From Haloferula luteola (GTDB lineage Bacteria; Verrucomicrobiota; Verrucomicrobiia; Verrucomicrobiales; Akkermansiaceae), in assembly GCF_014201715.1 (NCBI RefSeq), contig NZ_JACHFD010000001.1, positions 310,001 to 374,000 of the forward strand: a DNA stretch of 64,000 nucleotides. Reading direction: 5' to 3'. The translations under genes were made by a program, and so were the position numbers. Below the pieces are notes generated by a model. The model was given only the letters and a program-made list of their open reading frames with translations. It ran no database searches and had not been told where the DNA came from. This document shows, piece by piece, positions 34,429-41,778 of this stretch (the first letter of the stretch is position 1; each line of letters begins with the position of its first letter).

Positions 34429-35966
34429 GCTGCGGTTTCGAAGTTTTTGAAGCGCATCAGCTCACTGAGGCGATAACCCGTATAGCGCCCGATCAGGATG
34501 ATGCCACCCAGCAGCACCAACAGCAGCTCGGGGAAGTAAAATGCCCAATAGCGGATCTGCCGCATCTCCATCACGGAGAAGGCCACCACCGCCACAAACA
34601 AAGACCCACCCACCTGCAGCAAGGCACTGCGCTTGCCCTCCTCCTCCCAAATCAGGGACATCCGCTCGATGGTCCAAGCCAGAATGATCATCGGGAATAG
34701 CGTGATCTTGAGCCCATCACGCATCCCCAACCGCCAACTCACGACGCTGAGCACCATCATCAGCAAGGTCACAATCACCACACACGCGGCCACCCGCGGC
34801 ACCACGAGCAAATTGAGCCGCGATAAGAGGAAACGGAACCACAATCCCGCACCAATGATCACCGCAAACATGATCAATCCGCTCTGCAAGGGCATCTCCA
34901 ACAATGAAAGTGCCAGCAACACCGGCATGAAGGTTCCCAAGGTGGCAATCCCCACGATATTGCGCAGCAAGACGACCACAAAAGCCCCGATCGGAATCAA
35001 CACGACAAAACGAAATACCTGCCGCTCTGATGCCGGAAGCGCCAAAATGGTGGCAACCAAAAGACTCGATTCCCTCAGGTCGGTTTGGCGCTCGATCGGG
35101 ATCAAATCCCGTGTCGCCGTGAAAACGATGCTCGAATTCTCAGCCCCTTCGTTCACTTCAAACAACGCGTCCCCGCCACGATTCCAGACAAAGATCTGGT
35201 CAGGACGCAATTCGTCCGTCGGCTTGTCTGGATTGCGGATTTTCCAGTGAACCCCATCGAAATACTCGACCAGCAACAAGGCCTCCTGGGGCCCTCGCAT
35301 TTCCTCCAGACGCACTCCGTAGGCCATCCGCGCCGGAATCCCTGCGAGCTTGAGCAAGTCCACGCCGAGGGAGATCAGTCCGCGACGCTCGTCTTCATCC
35401 GCATATGCCCGCTTCAACAGGGAGATCTCTTGGGACGACTCCAACGCCGTAATTTCCTGGAAGATTCCGACGAATCGACTGTCGGGCGACGAAGAGAATT
35501 CGCTGACTCGCCGGACCACACTTTCCGCCGCCTCGCGCGCGTTGCGTGTCAGACCTGGATCCACTGCTTTGGGAAGATCCCCTGAGACGGACACCGGACC
35601 CGCACTGTTGACGCCGGATTCGGGAAATCGCACGCGATAGTAGAGCGCTTGAGGTCCTTCGACCGAATCCGCCTCCCAAACCGCTGACAAGTTGCCGCTG
35701 GCATCAGCTTCCGTGCGGAAACTGTAGCCCGACGATTGGGCATCAATTCCCAGATCCCGAGTGATTTCCGAGGTCGGCAAAGCCAATCGCACACTGACCG
35801 GCTCCCCGAAAGCCGCGAAGGTGATTTTCGATTCCACCAACCATTCCGTTGAGGCCTTCCCCACCTTCAGGGGGATGCCGATCACGATATGTTTGTAGGC
35901 GGCGAGCCCGCCCCCGGCGAGGACCAGAAACGCGACAATCGCGAACAGCTTGAAACGAGCGCTCAT
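34425..35966 (-). CDS. Inactive transglutaminase fused to a multi-TM membrane domain
   Basis: 513 residues. One N-terminal helix, then a periplasmic region of about 300 residues with a transglutaminase-like core (SLGVDLLKLAGIPARMAYGV, LLLVEYFDGVHWKIRNP), then seven predicted membrane helices from about residue 325 on. The transglutaminase nucleophilic Cys position is Arg and the soluble part has no Cys at all; the usual His and Asp are also replaced (Leu, Asn). This matches the known 'inactive transglutaminase fused to 7TM' family. It probably binds peptides or a modified protein at the inner membrane. Both neighbours are its standard partners. Confidence 0.88.
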   Translation of the reverse strand: MSARFKLFAIVAFLVLAGGGLAAYKHIVIGIPLKVGKASTEWLVESKITFAAFGEPVSVRLALPTSEITRDLGIDAQSSGYSFRTEADASGNLSAVWEADSVEGPQALYYRVRFPESGVNSAGPVSVSGDLPKAVDPGLTRNAREAAESVVRRVSEFSSSPDSRFVGIFQEITALESSQEISLLKRAYADEDERRGLISLGVDLLKLAGIPARMAYGVRLEEMRGPQEALLLVEYFDGVHWKIRNPDKPTDELRPDQIFVWNRGGDALFEVNEGAENSSIVFTATRDLIPIERQTDLRESSLLVATILALPASERQVFRFVVLIPIGAFVVVLLRNIVGIATLGTFMPVLLALSLLEMPLQSGLIMFAVIIGAGLWFRFLLSRLNLLVVPRVAACVVIVTLLMMVLSVVSWRLGMRDGLKITLFPMIILAWTIERMSLIWEEEGKRSALLQVGGSLFVAVVAFSVMEMRQIRYWAFYFPELLLVLLGGIILIGRYTGYRLSELMRFKNFETAA

Positions 35967-36038
35967 ACGAAGAACGAAAAACCCTCACACGGGTCGATGA
36001 AAGAAGGCCCCTCCAAGAGGCCCTCGGGGGAAAACCCA

Positions 36039-36755
36039 TTATCGCAAGACCTTCTTGTCCGCAAGGTAAGCACGGCTCGGATCCACCCAGCCCAGCTCCT
36101 TGATGGTCTTCCGACCGATCAGCACGGGACTGAGCATGTTCGACCGGTTATTGAGGGTGAACTCTGCCTTCAGGCTACGCTCGCCGATTTTGAAGCGCAG
36201 AAGCACCGTCTCGCGGGCTTCCGATTCACCCGCCGGCTCCTTGATGTGCGCGATGCGGACCAACGGAGCCTCCATTTGCATGCGCTTGGAATCTTTATTC
36301 TGAGGATTGGTCACGATGAACCGCACCCACTTCCGGCCATCCCGCTCAAAGAGATGCTTTTCCTCGCAATGAATCGAGCTGGTGAGAGCACCGGTATCCA
36401 ACTTGGCCGGAAACTTCTCCGATTCGTTCTCATTCTCCAGCACCACCCATTCTTTCCATCCGTAAACCTGAACGGGATCACCATTGACCGGGCGTGCCAC
36501 CGCCGCCTCAACCTCACGATTCTCTTCCTCTTCAAGGTCGATCACCACCTCTTCATCCGCTTTGGCTGCGGGCTCCGTATCGACGGCGTCCTTATTTTCG
36601 CCCTCTTTGGCCTCGGATTTTTTCGGTTCTTCCGCCACCTCCGCTGCAGGAGTGGGCTCATTTTCCGCCTTTTCCTCGGCAGCCCACAACCCTCCGCCCT
36701 TGCCAAGAAAAACGAGGCAGGCCATCCACGTAACGAACTGTCGATTGCTGATCAC
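36039..36755 (-). CDS. Retropepsin-like protease of PF05618 (RimK/LysX-associated, often called ATP-dependent zinc protease)
   Basis: 238 residues from a GTG start at 36755; an ATG ten codons later would leave a truncated signal peptide. Residues 1-25 are a signal peptide. Residues 26-90 are a very acidic, Ala/Glu/Lys-rich linker. From 98 on the PF05618 fold appears: YGWKEWVVLE, KLDTGALTSSIHC with DTGA at 120-123 (the aspartic protease catalytic motif), and VLIGRKTIKELGW. The name 'zinc protease' is historical; the sequence looks like a retropepsin. It is periplasmic and starts the operon with the transglutaminase-like and ATP-grasp genes. It probably cleaves the peptide tag or the tagged protein. 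Confidence 0.85.
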   Translation of the reverse strand: MISNRQFVTWMACLVFLGKGGGLWAAEEKAENEPTPAAEVAEEPKKSEAKEGENKDAVDTEPAAKADEEVVIDLEEEENREVEAAVARPVNGDPVQVYGWKEWVVLENENESEKFPAKLDTGALTSSIHCEEKHLFERDGRKWVRFIVTNPQNKDSKRMQMEAPLVRIAHIKEPAGESEARETVLLRFKIGERSLKAEFTLNNRSNMLSPVLIGRKTIKELGWVDPSRAYLADKKVLR

Positions 36756-36787
36756 GCGCGGCGACTTTCACCACCGATCCCTTTTCA

Positions 36788-38197
36788 ATGCAACGGAATT
36801 CACGAGCTTATCCCGGCATACTCAGCGCCTCGATCCTGCTAGTTACAGGCTGCTCCCCCCTCACTTTCCGGACTCCTGTCAGTTCCTTACATGGCTCCCC
36901 GCCTGCTTCATGGGAAAACTCCCTGACCGGCCATTCCGGCCGCATCAGCACCGGTTGGCTGGAAACGTTTCATGATTCCGACCTGATGGCCACCGTCGAT
37001 GCCGCAATGGATCGCAACCAAGACCTCGCAGCGGCTGCGGCCCGCATGCGAGCCGCCAAGTACCAGCAACTCGCCGGTCGAGCCCGCGTGAAACCGGACG
37101 CCTCACTCCTCACTTCGGGCAGCGTCAGTCGCTCCGAAAATGGTCGCGCCCCCGCCCAGAGCTCGGAAAGCTACGGCCTTTCCCTGTCCACCTCATGGGA
37201 ACTCGATGTTTGGGGTCGACTGCGCGATCTCAACGCCGCCGACGAAGCGGACCAAGTTGCGACCGAAGCCCTGTTCCGTGGTGCCCGACTTTCGTTGGCC
37301 GCCTCCACCGCCCGCAGTTGGTGCAACCTCATCGCGGCCGAACAACAACTCGAACTCGCTCACATCACTCTCGATTCTTTCCAGCGCAACCTGCGCATCA
37401 GTGAGCGCAACTACAAGGGCACGGGCCAAGGGGCTCTGGACGTTCAATTCGGCCGGACCAATGTCGCTTCTGCCCAACGTGATTTGGAGTCGCGACGCCT
37501 GGCTCGCGATGAAGCCGCCCGTACTCTTGAGGTTCTGACTGGCCGATTCCCGGCGGGAACCACCCGGGCCGGGCATGAATTGCCTACCTTGCCCAAGAAA
37601 GTCCCCGCTGGACTGCCGTCGGAACTGCTGGATCGACGACCCGATCTGACCGCCGCCCGTGCCTCGCTGCTCGCCAGCGCGCATCGCGCCCATGCCAGCC
37701 GGAAGTCGTTGCTCCCTTCCCTCAGGCTCACGTCCTCGGCAGGAACCCCTGTCTCCGGATTCTCCCAGCTCCTCAATCCCGATTGGCTGGTCGCTTCCAT
37801 CGGGGCGAATCTCGTGCAAACCCTCGATACCGGAGGGGCGCAGAAGCTGGAAGCCCGGGCAGCACTCGAACAAAATCAAGCAGCCGTCCACGACTACCAA
37901 CAGGTCGCCCTCACGGCTTTTCGCGAGGTCGAATCGGCCTTGGATGCCGATCAATCCCTCGCCCGGCAGGAGGACTTTCTCGTGGCTGAAGTCGAACAGG
38001 CCGCTCTCGCCGAGCGTCAATCCACTCGCGACTACGCCGATGGCATCGAAGGCTCTGACATCCTCGATGTCCTTGAAGCCCAACGCCGTGCCAACAACGC
38101 CCGTTCCAGCCTCATTCGCCTGCGCAACGAGCGCCTCCTCAATCGCATCGATCTCCATCTCGCACTCGGCGGAGATTTCAAAACTCGCGGGGCCTGA
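36788..38197 (+). CDS. Outer-membrane efflux lipoprotein (TolC/NodT family)
   Basis: 469 residues. A signal peptide ends in the lipobox LVTGC (Cys about 22), so the protein is a lipoprotein of the NodT/OprM group. Two outer-membrane efflux repeats follow: WLETFHDSDLMATVDAAMDRN to VLTGRFPAGTTRAGHELPTLP and VPAGLPSELLDRRPDLTAARA to NERLLNRIDLHLALGG. The usual conserved GLPSELLDRRPD is present. It would form the outer-membrane tunnel of a tripartite exporter. It starts only 32 bases from the start of the divergent retropepsin gene. The membrane-fusion protein gene follows after 68 bases, but no RND or MacB pump gene follows. Confidence 0.93.
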   Translation: MQRNSRAYPGILSASILLVTGCSPLTFRTPVSSLHGSPPASWENSLTGHSGRISTGWLETFHDSDLMATVDAAMDRNQDLAAAAARMRAAKYQQLAGRARVKPDASLLTSGSVSRSENGRAPAQSSESYGLSLSTSWELDVWGRLRDLNAADEADQVATEALFRGARLSLAASTARSWCNLIAAEQQLELAHITLDSFQRNLRISERNYKGTGQGALDVQFGRTNVASAQRDLESRRLARDEAARTLEVLTGRFPAGTTRAGHELPTLPKKVPAGLPSELLDRRPDLTAARASLLASAHRAHASRKSLLPSLRLTSSAGTPVSGFSQLLNPDWLVASIGANLVQTLDTGGAQKLEARAALEQNQAAVHDYQQVALTAFREVESALDADQSLARQEDFLVAEVEQAALAERQSTRDYADGIEGSDILDVLEAQRRANNARSSLIRLRNERLLNRIDLHLALGGDFKTRGA

Positions 38198-38265
38198 AGC
38201 AACATTTCCGGCCCGTCTTCGTATTTGGCAAAACTCCGCTTTCCGTCGACATTCCGCCGCCCCAC

Positions 38266-39471
38266 ATGCTCACCCGCATCATCATTCCCATTCTCGTCCT
38301 CTGCGCTGGCGCCTTTTTCGCCTGGCGTTTGTCGATTCCGGAAGCTCCTCCGGAAATCGAGCATGTTGAACCCCAGAAGCTGAAGACGGAAATCGTGGAA
38401 CTCGAATCGGTCGATTTCCCCGTCCTGCTCGATTCTCAAGGCGTGGTGCGAGCCCACCACGAAACCCCACTCACCCCCACCATCAGCGGCACGATCGTCG
38501 CCATCCATTCGCCCTTCGAAGATGGAGCTTTCTTTAAAAAAGGCGACATCCTAGCCGAACTCGATCCAGCAGACTACACGGCAGCACTCGAAAGCGCACG
38601 CTCGCGCCTGGCCCAGGCGGAGGCCGCTCTCGCCCAAGAAGACGCTCGCGCTCGTCAGGCACGCCTGAACTGGGAAGACCTTGGCTACGAGGAAGCCCCC
38701 TCCGATCTCGTTCTTCGGGTCCCTCAACTCAAGGAGGCCCGCGCCAATGTCGACGCCGCCAAGGCGACCCTTGATCAAGCCAGCCGCGATCTCGATCGCA
38801 CCAAAATCCGCGCTCCCTTCGACGGCCGCGTCCGCCAACGCCTCGTGGGACTCGGTCAAGCTGTCGGCGCCTCCACCGAACTCGGCACAGTGTTTGCCAC
38901 CGATTTCGCGGAGATCCGCCTGCCGCTCACGCCCGCTCAACTCGGCTTCATCGATCTCCCCGCGCACGAAGGGGATCCGGCGGTTCCGGTGACCTTGGTC
39001 GATGCTCTCGGTGAGACCACCCGCGAGGCCCCGACCACCTGGTCCGCCCGCATCGTCCGCACCGAAGGCACCCTCGACCCCTCTTCGCGCGAGCTTTTCG
39101 TGATCGCGCGCATCGACGATCCCTTCGGCCTCCACTCCGACCACCCTCCCTTGCGCATCGCCCAACCGGTGCGCGCTTCGATCGTCGGTCATACCCTCCA
39201 CAACGTCTTTGTCATCCCACGGAACTCCCTCCGTGGCGTCAACGTGATCTACCTCGTCGATCCCGTGGAGTCCGCCATCGTTCGCCAAGAGATCGACCCC
39301 ATCTGGTCGACCGCCACTCAACTGGTGGTCGATCAAGGTCTCGAAAACGGCCAGTGGCTCGCCATCACCCGCCTTCCCTACGCCCCGAACGGTGCCCCAG
39401 TGCAGATCCTCGACTCCACGGAGCCAGCGGACATCGCCACCACTCCGGAGAAAGAAAGCGCCGATTCCTAA
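38266..39471 (+). CDS. Efflux membrane-fusion protein (HlyD/RND adaptor family)
   Basis: 401 residues, with one N-terminal membrane anchor (IIIPILVLCAGAFFAWRL). The lipoyl half-motif SGTIVAIHSPFEDGAFFKKG, the helical hairpin (YTAALESARSRLAQAEAALA to LDQASRDLDRTKI), the second lipoyl half RAPFDGRVRQRLVGLGQAV and the beta-barrel (RASIVGHTLHNVFVIPRNSLRG) are in the usual order. It would bridge an inner-membrane pump to the outer-membrane tunnel encoded just upstream. The next gene is a LysM protein, not a pump, so the transporter partner must lie elsewhere. Two hairpins follow the stop. Confidence 0.93.
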   Translation: MLTRIIIPILVLCAGAFFAWRLSIPEAPPEIEHVEPQKLKTEIVELESVDFPVLLDSQGVVRAHHETPLTPTISGTIVAIHSPFEDGAFFKKGDILAELDPADYTAALESARSRLAQAEAALAQEDARARQARLNWEDLGYEEAPSDLVLRVPQLKEARANVDAAKATLDQASRDLDRTKIRAPFDGRVRQRLVGLGQAVGASTELGTVFATDFAEIRLPLTPAQLGFIDLPAHEGDPAVPVTLVDALGETTREAPTTWSARIVRTEGTLDPSSRELFVIARIDDPFGLHSDHPPLRIAQPVRASIVGHTLHNVFVIPRNSLRGVNVIYLVDPVESAIVRQEIDPIWSTATQLVVDQGLENGQWLAITRLPYAPNGAPVQILDSTEPADIATTPEKESADS

Positions 39472-39482
39472 AAAGCTTTCCG

Positions 39483-39559
39483 GGAGGAGTTTGCAGGCAG
39501 CAAGCGCCTCCTCCATCCCTTCGGCCTTCGACGGATCCGGGCCTTGAATTTCCGGATCC
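39483..39559 (+). terminator. Two consecutive hairpins after the membrane-fusion protein gene
   Basis: First: GGAGGAG (39483-39489) with CTCCTCC (39508-39514), extended by TTGC/GCAA inside. Second: GGATCCGG (39533-39540) with CCGGATCC (39552-39559), a perfect 8-bp stem and 11-base loop. Neither has a T run. They lie 11 and 61 bases after the stop and probably end or protect the efflux transcript. Confidence 0.5.
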
Positions 39560-39614
39560 CCGCGACCCTCCGTCGCCGCCTCTTGAGATCGACCTCAACC
39601 TCCAAAAGGGAATC

Positions 39615-39660
39615 TTGCGCGCTTAATATTTAAGAAAATTTAAATTCTAATTGCGCCGTT
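39615..39660 (+). promoter_or_regulatory. AT-rich promoter region of the LysM gene
   Basis: A sharp AT-rich island in GC-rich surroundings: CTTAATATTTAAG (39622-39634, arms CTTAA/TTAAG) followed by A and T runs, ending 28 bases before the LysM ATG at 39689. A TTGCGC at 39615 could be a -35 box, but no clear spacing to a -10 box can be fixed. Promoter of the LysM gene by position and composition. Confidence 0.5.
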
Positions 39661-39688
39661 AGATCTTTTTTGAAAATGTCTCGCCACC

Positions 39689-40567
39689 ATGAAGACGTTG
39701 GCATCCATCCTCATGACCACCTGGGTCGTCACCCAACCTTTCGCGTCCGCAGCGGAAACGGGAGATGAGCTTCGTCGACGCTGCGACGAGCAGGAGCGCC
39801 AGATTCGCAGGCTTGAGCTGGAGAACGGCCGCCTTCGCGAACTCCTCAATGAATCTCGGGAAGCGCCCGTAGAGCCCAACCGCACGGACGATCTCAAGCG
39901 CCAGGCAGAGACCTTGGCCCCTGCGACTCCTACTCACTCAGCACCTACAGCCACTCCGGCCATCCACACGGTCAAGGCGGGCGAAACTCTTTCCTCGATT
40001 GCCAAGCAGCACGGCACCACCAGTTCCAAGCTGGCGCAATGGAATGGGCTGAAAAACGAAGGCCTCATCCGGGTCGGCCAAAAACTGAAAGTCGAATCAG
40101 CATCCCCTTCCGTCGCGCAACATAAAGCGTCTACGGAGGCCGTCACTCATCAAGTTCGCTCGGGCGAGACCTATTACAGCATCGCCCGCCGTCATGGCAT
40201 CACGGTCGACGCCCTGACCCGCGCCAACCCTAAGGTCAACCCCAATGCCCTGCGGATTGGTCAGTCCCTCACCATCCGTGATGCCACCGCTGGTGCTTCT
40301 CCGGCAAAGTCCTCTCCCGCCCCCGCCCAGCCAGCACCCGCTCCTCGAGAGATCGCGGAAAAGGCGCCGGCGAAATCCAGCCAAACCGTCAGCCAACCCG
40401 CTCGATTCCGGTCCATCCACCTCAAGGAAAAGACCACATTCGGGGAGTTTGCTGCCCATTACGGCACCACGCCGGACAAACTGAATGCTCTCAATGGACT
40501 GAACTTGGAAGCCAAGCAAGTCCTGGCCGAGGGTTCGGAGCTCTACATTCCCGCTCAGCCTCAATAG
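39689..40567 (+). CDS. LysM-domain peptidoglycan-binding protein
   Basis: 292 residues. A signal peptide (MKTLASILMTTWVVTQPFASAA) is followed by a short coiled coil (LRRRCDEQERQIRRLELENG) and three LysM domains: about residues 92-136 (HTVKAGETLSSIAKQHG), 152-196 (HQVRSGETYYSIARRHG) and 245-290 (LKEKTTFGEFAAHYGTTPDK, more degenerate). Ala/Pro/Ser-rich linkers separate them. LysM binds N-acetylglucosamine-containing glycans, so this is a periplasmic or surface peptidoglycan binder. No hydrolase domain is attached. A strong terminator follows. Confidence 0.92.
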   Translation: MKTLASILMTTWVVTQPFASAAETGDELRRRCDEQERQIRRLELENGRLRELLNESREAPVEPNRTDDLKRQAETLAPATPTHSAPTATPAIHTVKAGETLSSIAKQHGTTSSKLAQWNGLKNEGLIRVGQKLKVESASPSVAQHKASTEAVTHQVRSGETYYSIARRHGITVDALTRANPKVNPNALRIGQSLTIRDATAGASPAKSSPAPAQPAPAPREIAEKAPAKSSQTVSQPARFRSIHLKEKTTFGEFAAHYGTTPDKLNALNGLNLEAKQVLAEGSELYIPAQPQ

Positions 40568-40611
40568 AGCCCGATCTCCTTGCCGAGAAAATGCCCTTTC
40601 TGGGCCAAGAC

Positions 40612-40647
40612 AACCCGTCCGGAGCACCCCCTCCGGACGGGTTTTTT
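40612..40647 (+). terminator. Rho-independent terminator
   Basis: CCCGTCCGGAG (40614-40624) and CTCCGGACGGG (40631-40641) form a perfect 11-bp stem with a 6-base loop; AA at 40612-40613 extends it against the following T run (40642-40647). It ends the LysM transcript and insulates the MoxR operon. Confidence 0.96.
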
Positions 40648-40695
40648 GCGTCTGGCGACGTCGGTTCAGATCCATGGACATGCCGCGATCATCCC

Positions 40696-40720
40696 TTTTT
40701 CATGGCGCATTCATGAAACC
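40696..40720 (+). promoter_or_regulatory. 25-bp imperfect inverted repeat upstream of the MoxR operon (shared with the LamG PEP-CTERM gene)
   Basis: TTTCATG (40698-40704) and CATGAAA (40712-40718) are perfect 7-bp arms with a 7-base spacer, ending 37 bases before the MoxR ATG. It matches the minus-strand element at 2663-2687 at 18 of 25 positions in the same orientation and at nearly the same distance from the start codon. A candidate shared operator or leader structure. Confidence 0.4.
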
Positions 40721-40757
40721 CTCCAATAATGCCGACAGGTTCTTTCGTTAGATCATC

Positions 40758-41765
40758 ATGGAATTCGCCTCGGAAAATGAAGTCGCGGCCGCAGGGCAGC
40801 ATGTGAGCGCCCTCACTGAGGCGCTCAATCAGGTCATCTTTGGCCAAGAGGAATTGGTCGAATTGGTGCTCACCGGCGTCCTCTCCCGCGGGCATATCCT
40901 GCTCGAAGGCCTCCCCGGACTTGGCAAGACCGAGCTCGTCAAAGGGCTCTCCAAAACCCTCCGCCTCGACACCAAACGGATCCAATTCACACCCGATTTG
41001 CTGCCGGGCGACATCACCGGCAACCCAGTTCTCCAGGAGGTCGATGGGCGCCGCGAATTTGTTTTTCAACCCGGCCCACTCTTCACCCACATCGTCCTCG
41101 CTGACGAAATCAACCGGGCCTCCCCCAAAACCCAATCGGCGCTCCTTGAGGCGATGCAAGAACGTCGGGTCACGGTTCTGGGGAAAACCCATGACCTCCC
41201 CCAGCCTTTCTTCGTTCTGGCCACCCAGAACCCCATCGAACTGGAGGGCACTTATCCCCTTCCCGAAGCCCAGCTCGATCGCTTTCTCTTCAAACTCGAA
41301 GTCACCCGGAACCGCGTCGATACGCTCGAGAAGATCGTCTCCCATCGCGAACTCGGTGCCGAACCGGAAGTGAACCCCATCATGGACGCCGACGAGTTGG
41401 CGCAGGTCTTGGCTCTCGTCCGCCGAATCTACCTTCCCGATGTGGTCGCCAACTACATTGCTCGCCTCGTCGACGCCACCCATCCAGAAACCTCCTCAGC
41501 TTCGCGCCATATCCGCTACGGCGCCAGCCCACGGGCGGCGCTTTCCCTCGCTTCCGCCGCCAAAGCGCGAGCCTTGATGAATGGGCGGATCAACGCCTCC
41601 TTCGAAGATGTGCGATTTGTGGCTCCCGCGGTCCTTCGGCATCGCATCGTTCTCGAATACCATGCCCGGGTGGAAGGGGTAACGCCCAACGAGGTGGTCC
41701 GATCGATTCTCGACGAGATCCCGGGACAATCCGCCGCCACGCCAAAAGTGATGAACACCCCCTAA
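40758..41765 (+). CDS. MoxR-family AAA+ ATPase
   Basis: 335 residues. Walker A is GLPGLGKTE, the Walker B/DExx is LADEINRASPKTQSALLEAM, and the sensor region is ATQNPIELEGTYPLPEAQLDR, followed by the MoxR C-terminal lid (RHIRYGASPRAALSLASAAK). MoxR ATPases act as chaperones for metal insertion or for assembly of complexes with vWA proteins. It opens a seven-gene operon (40758-51438) containing exactly such vWA partners (DUF58, BatA-like and a double-vWA protein). The next gene starts 13 bases after its stop. Confidence 0.95.
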   Translation: MEFASENEVAAAGQHVSALTEALNQVIFGQEELVELVLTGVLSRGHILLEGLPGLGKTELVKGLSKTLRLDTKRIQFTPDLLPGDITGNPVLQEVDGRREFVFQPGPLFTHIVLADEINRASPKTQSALLEAMQERRVTVLGKTHDLPQPFFVLATQNPIELEGTYPLPEAQLDRFLFKLEVTRNRVDTLEKIVSHRELGAEPEVNPIMDADELAQVLALVRRIYLPDVVANYIARLVDATHPETSSASRHIRYGASPRAALSLASAAKARALMNGRINASFEDVRFVAPAVLRHRIVLEYHARVEGVTPNEVVRSILDEIPGQSAATPKVMNTP

Positions 41766-41778
41766 CCTGGATCACCCC

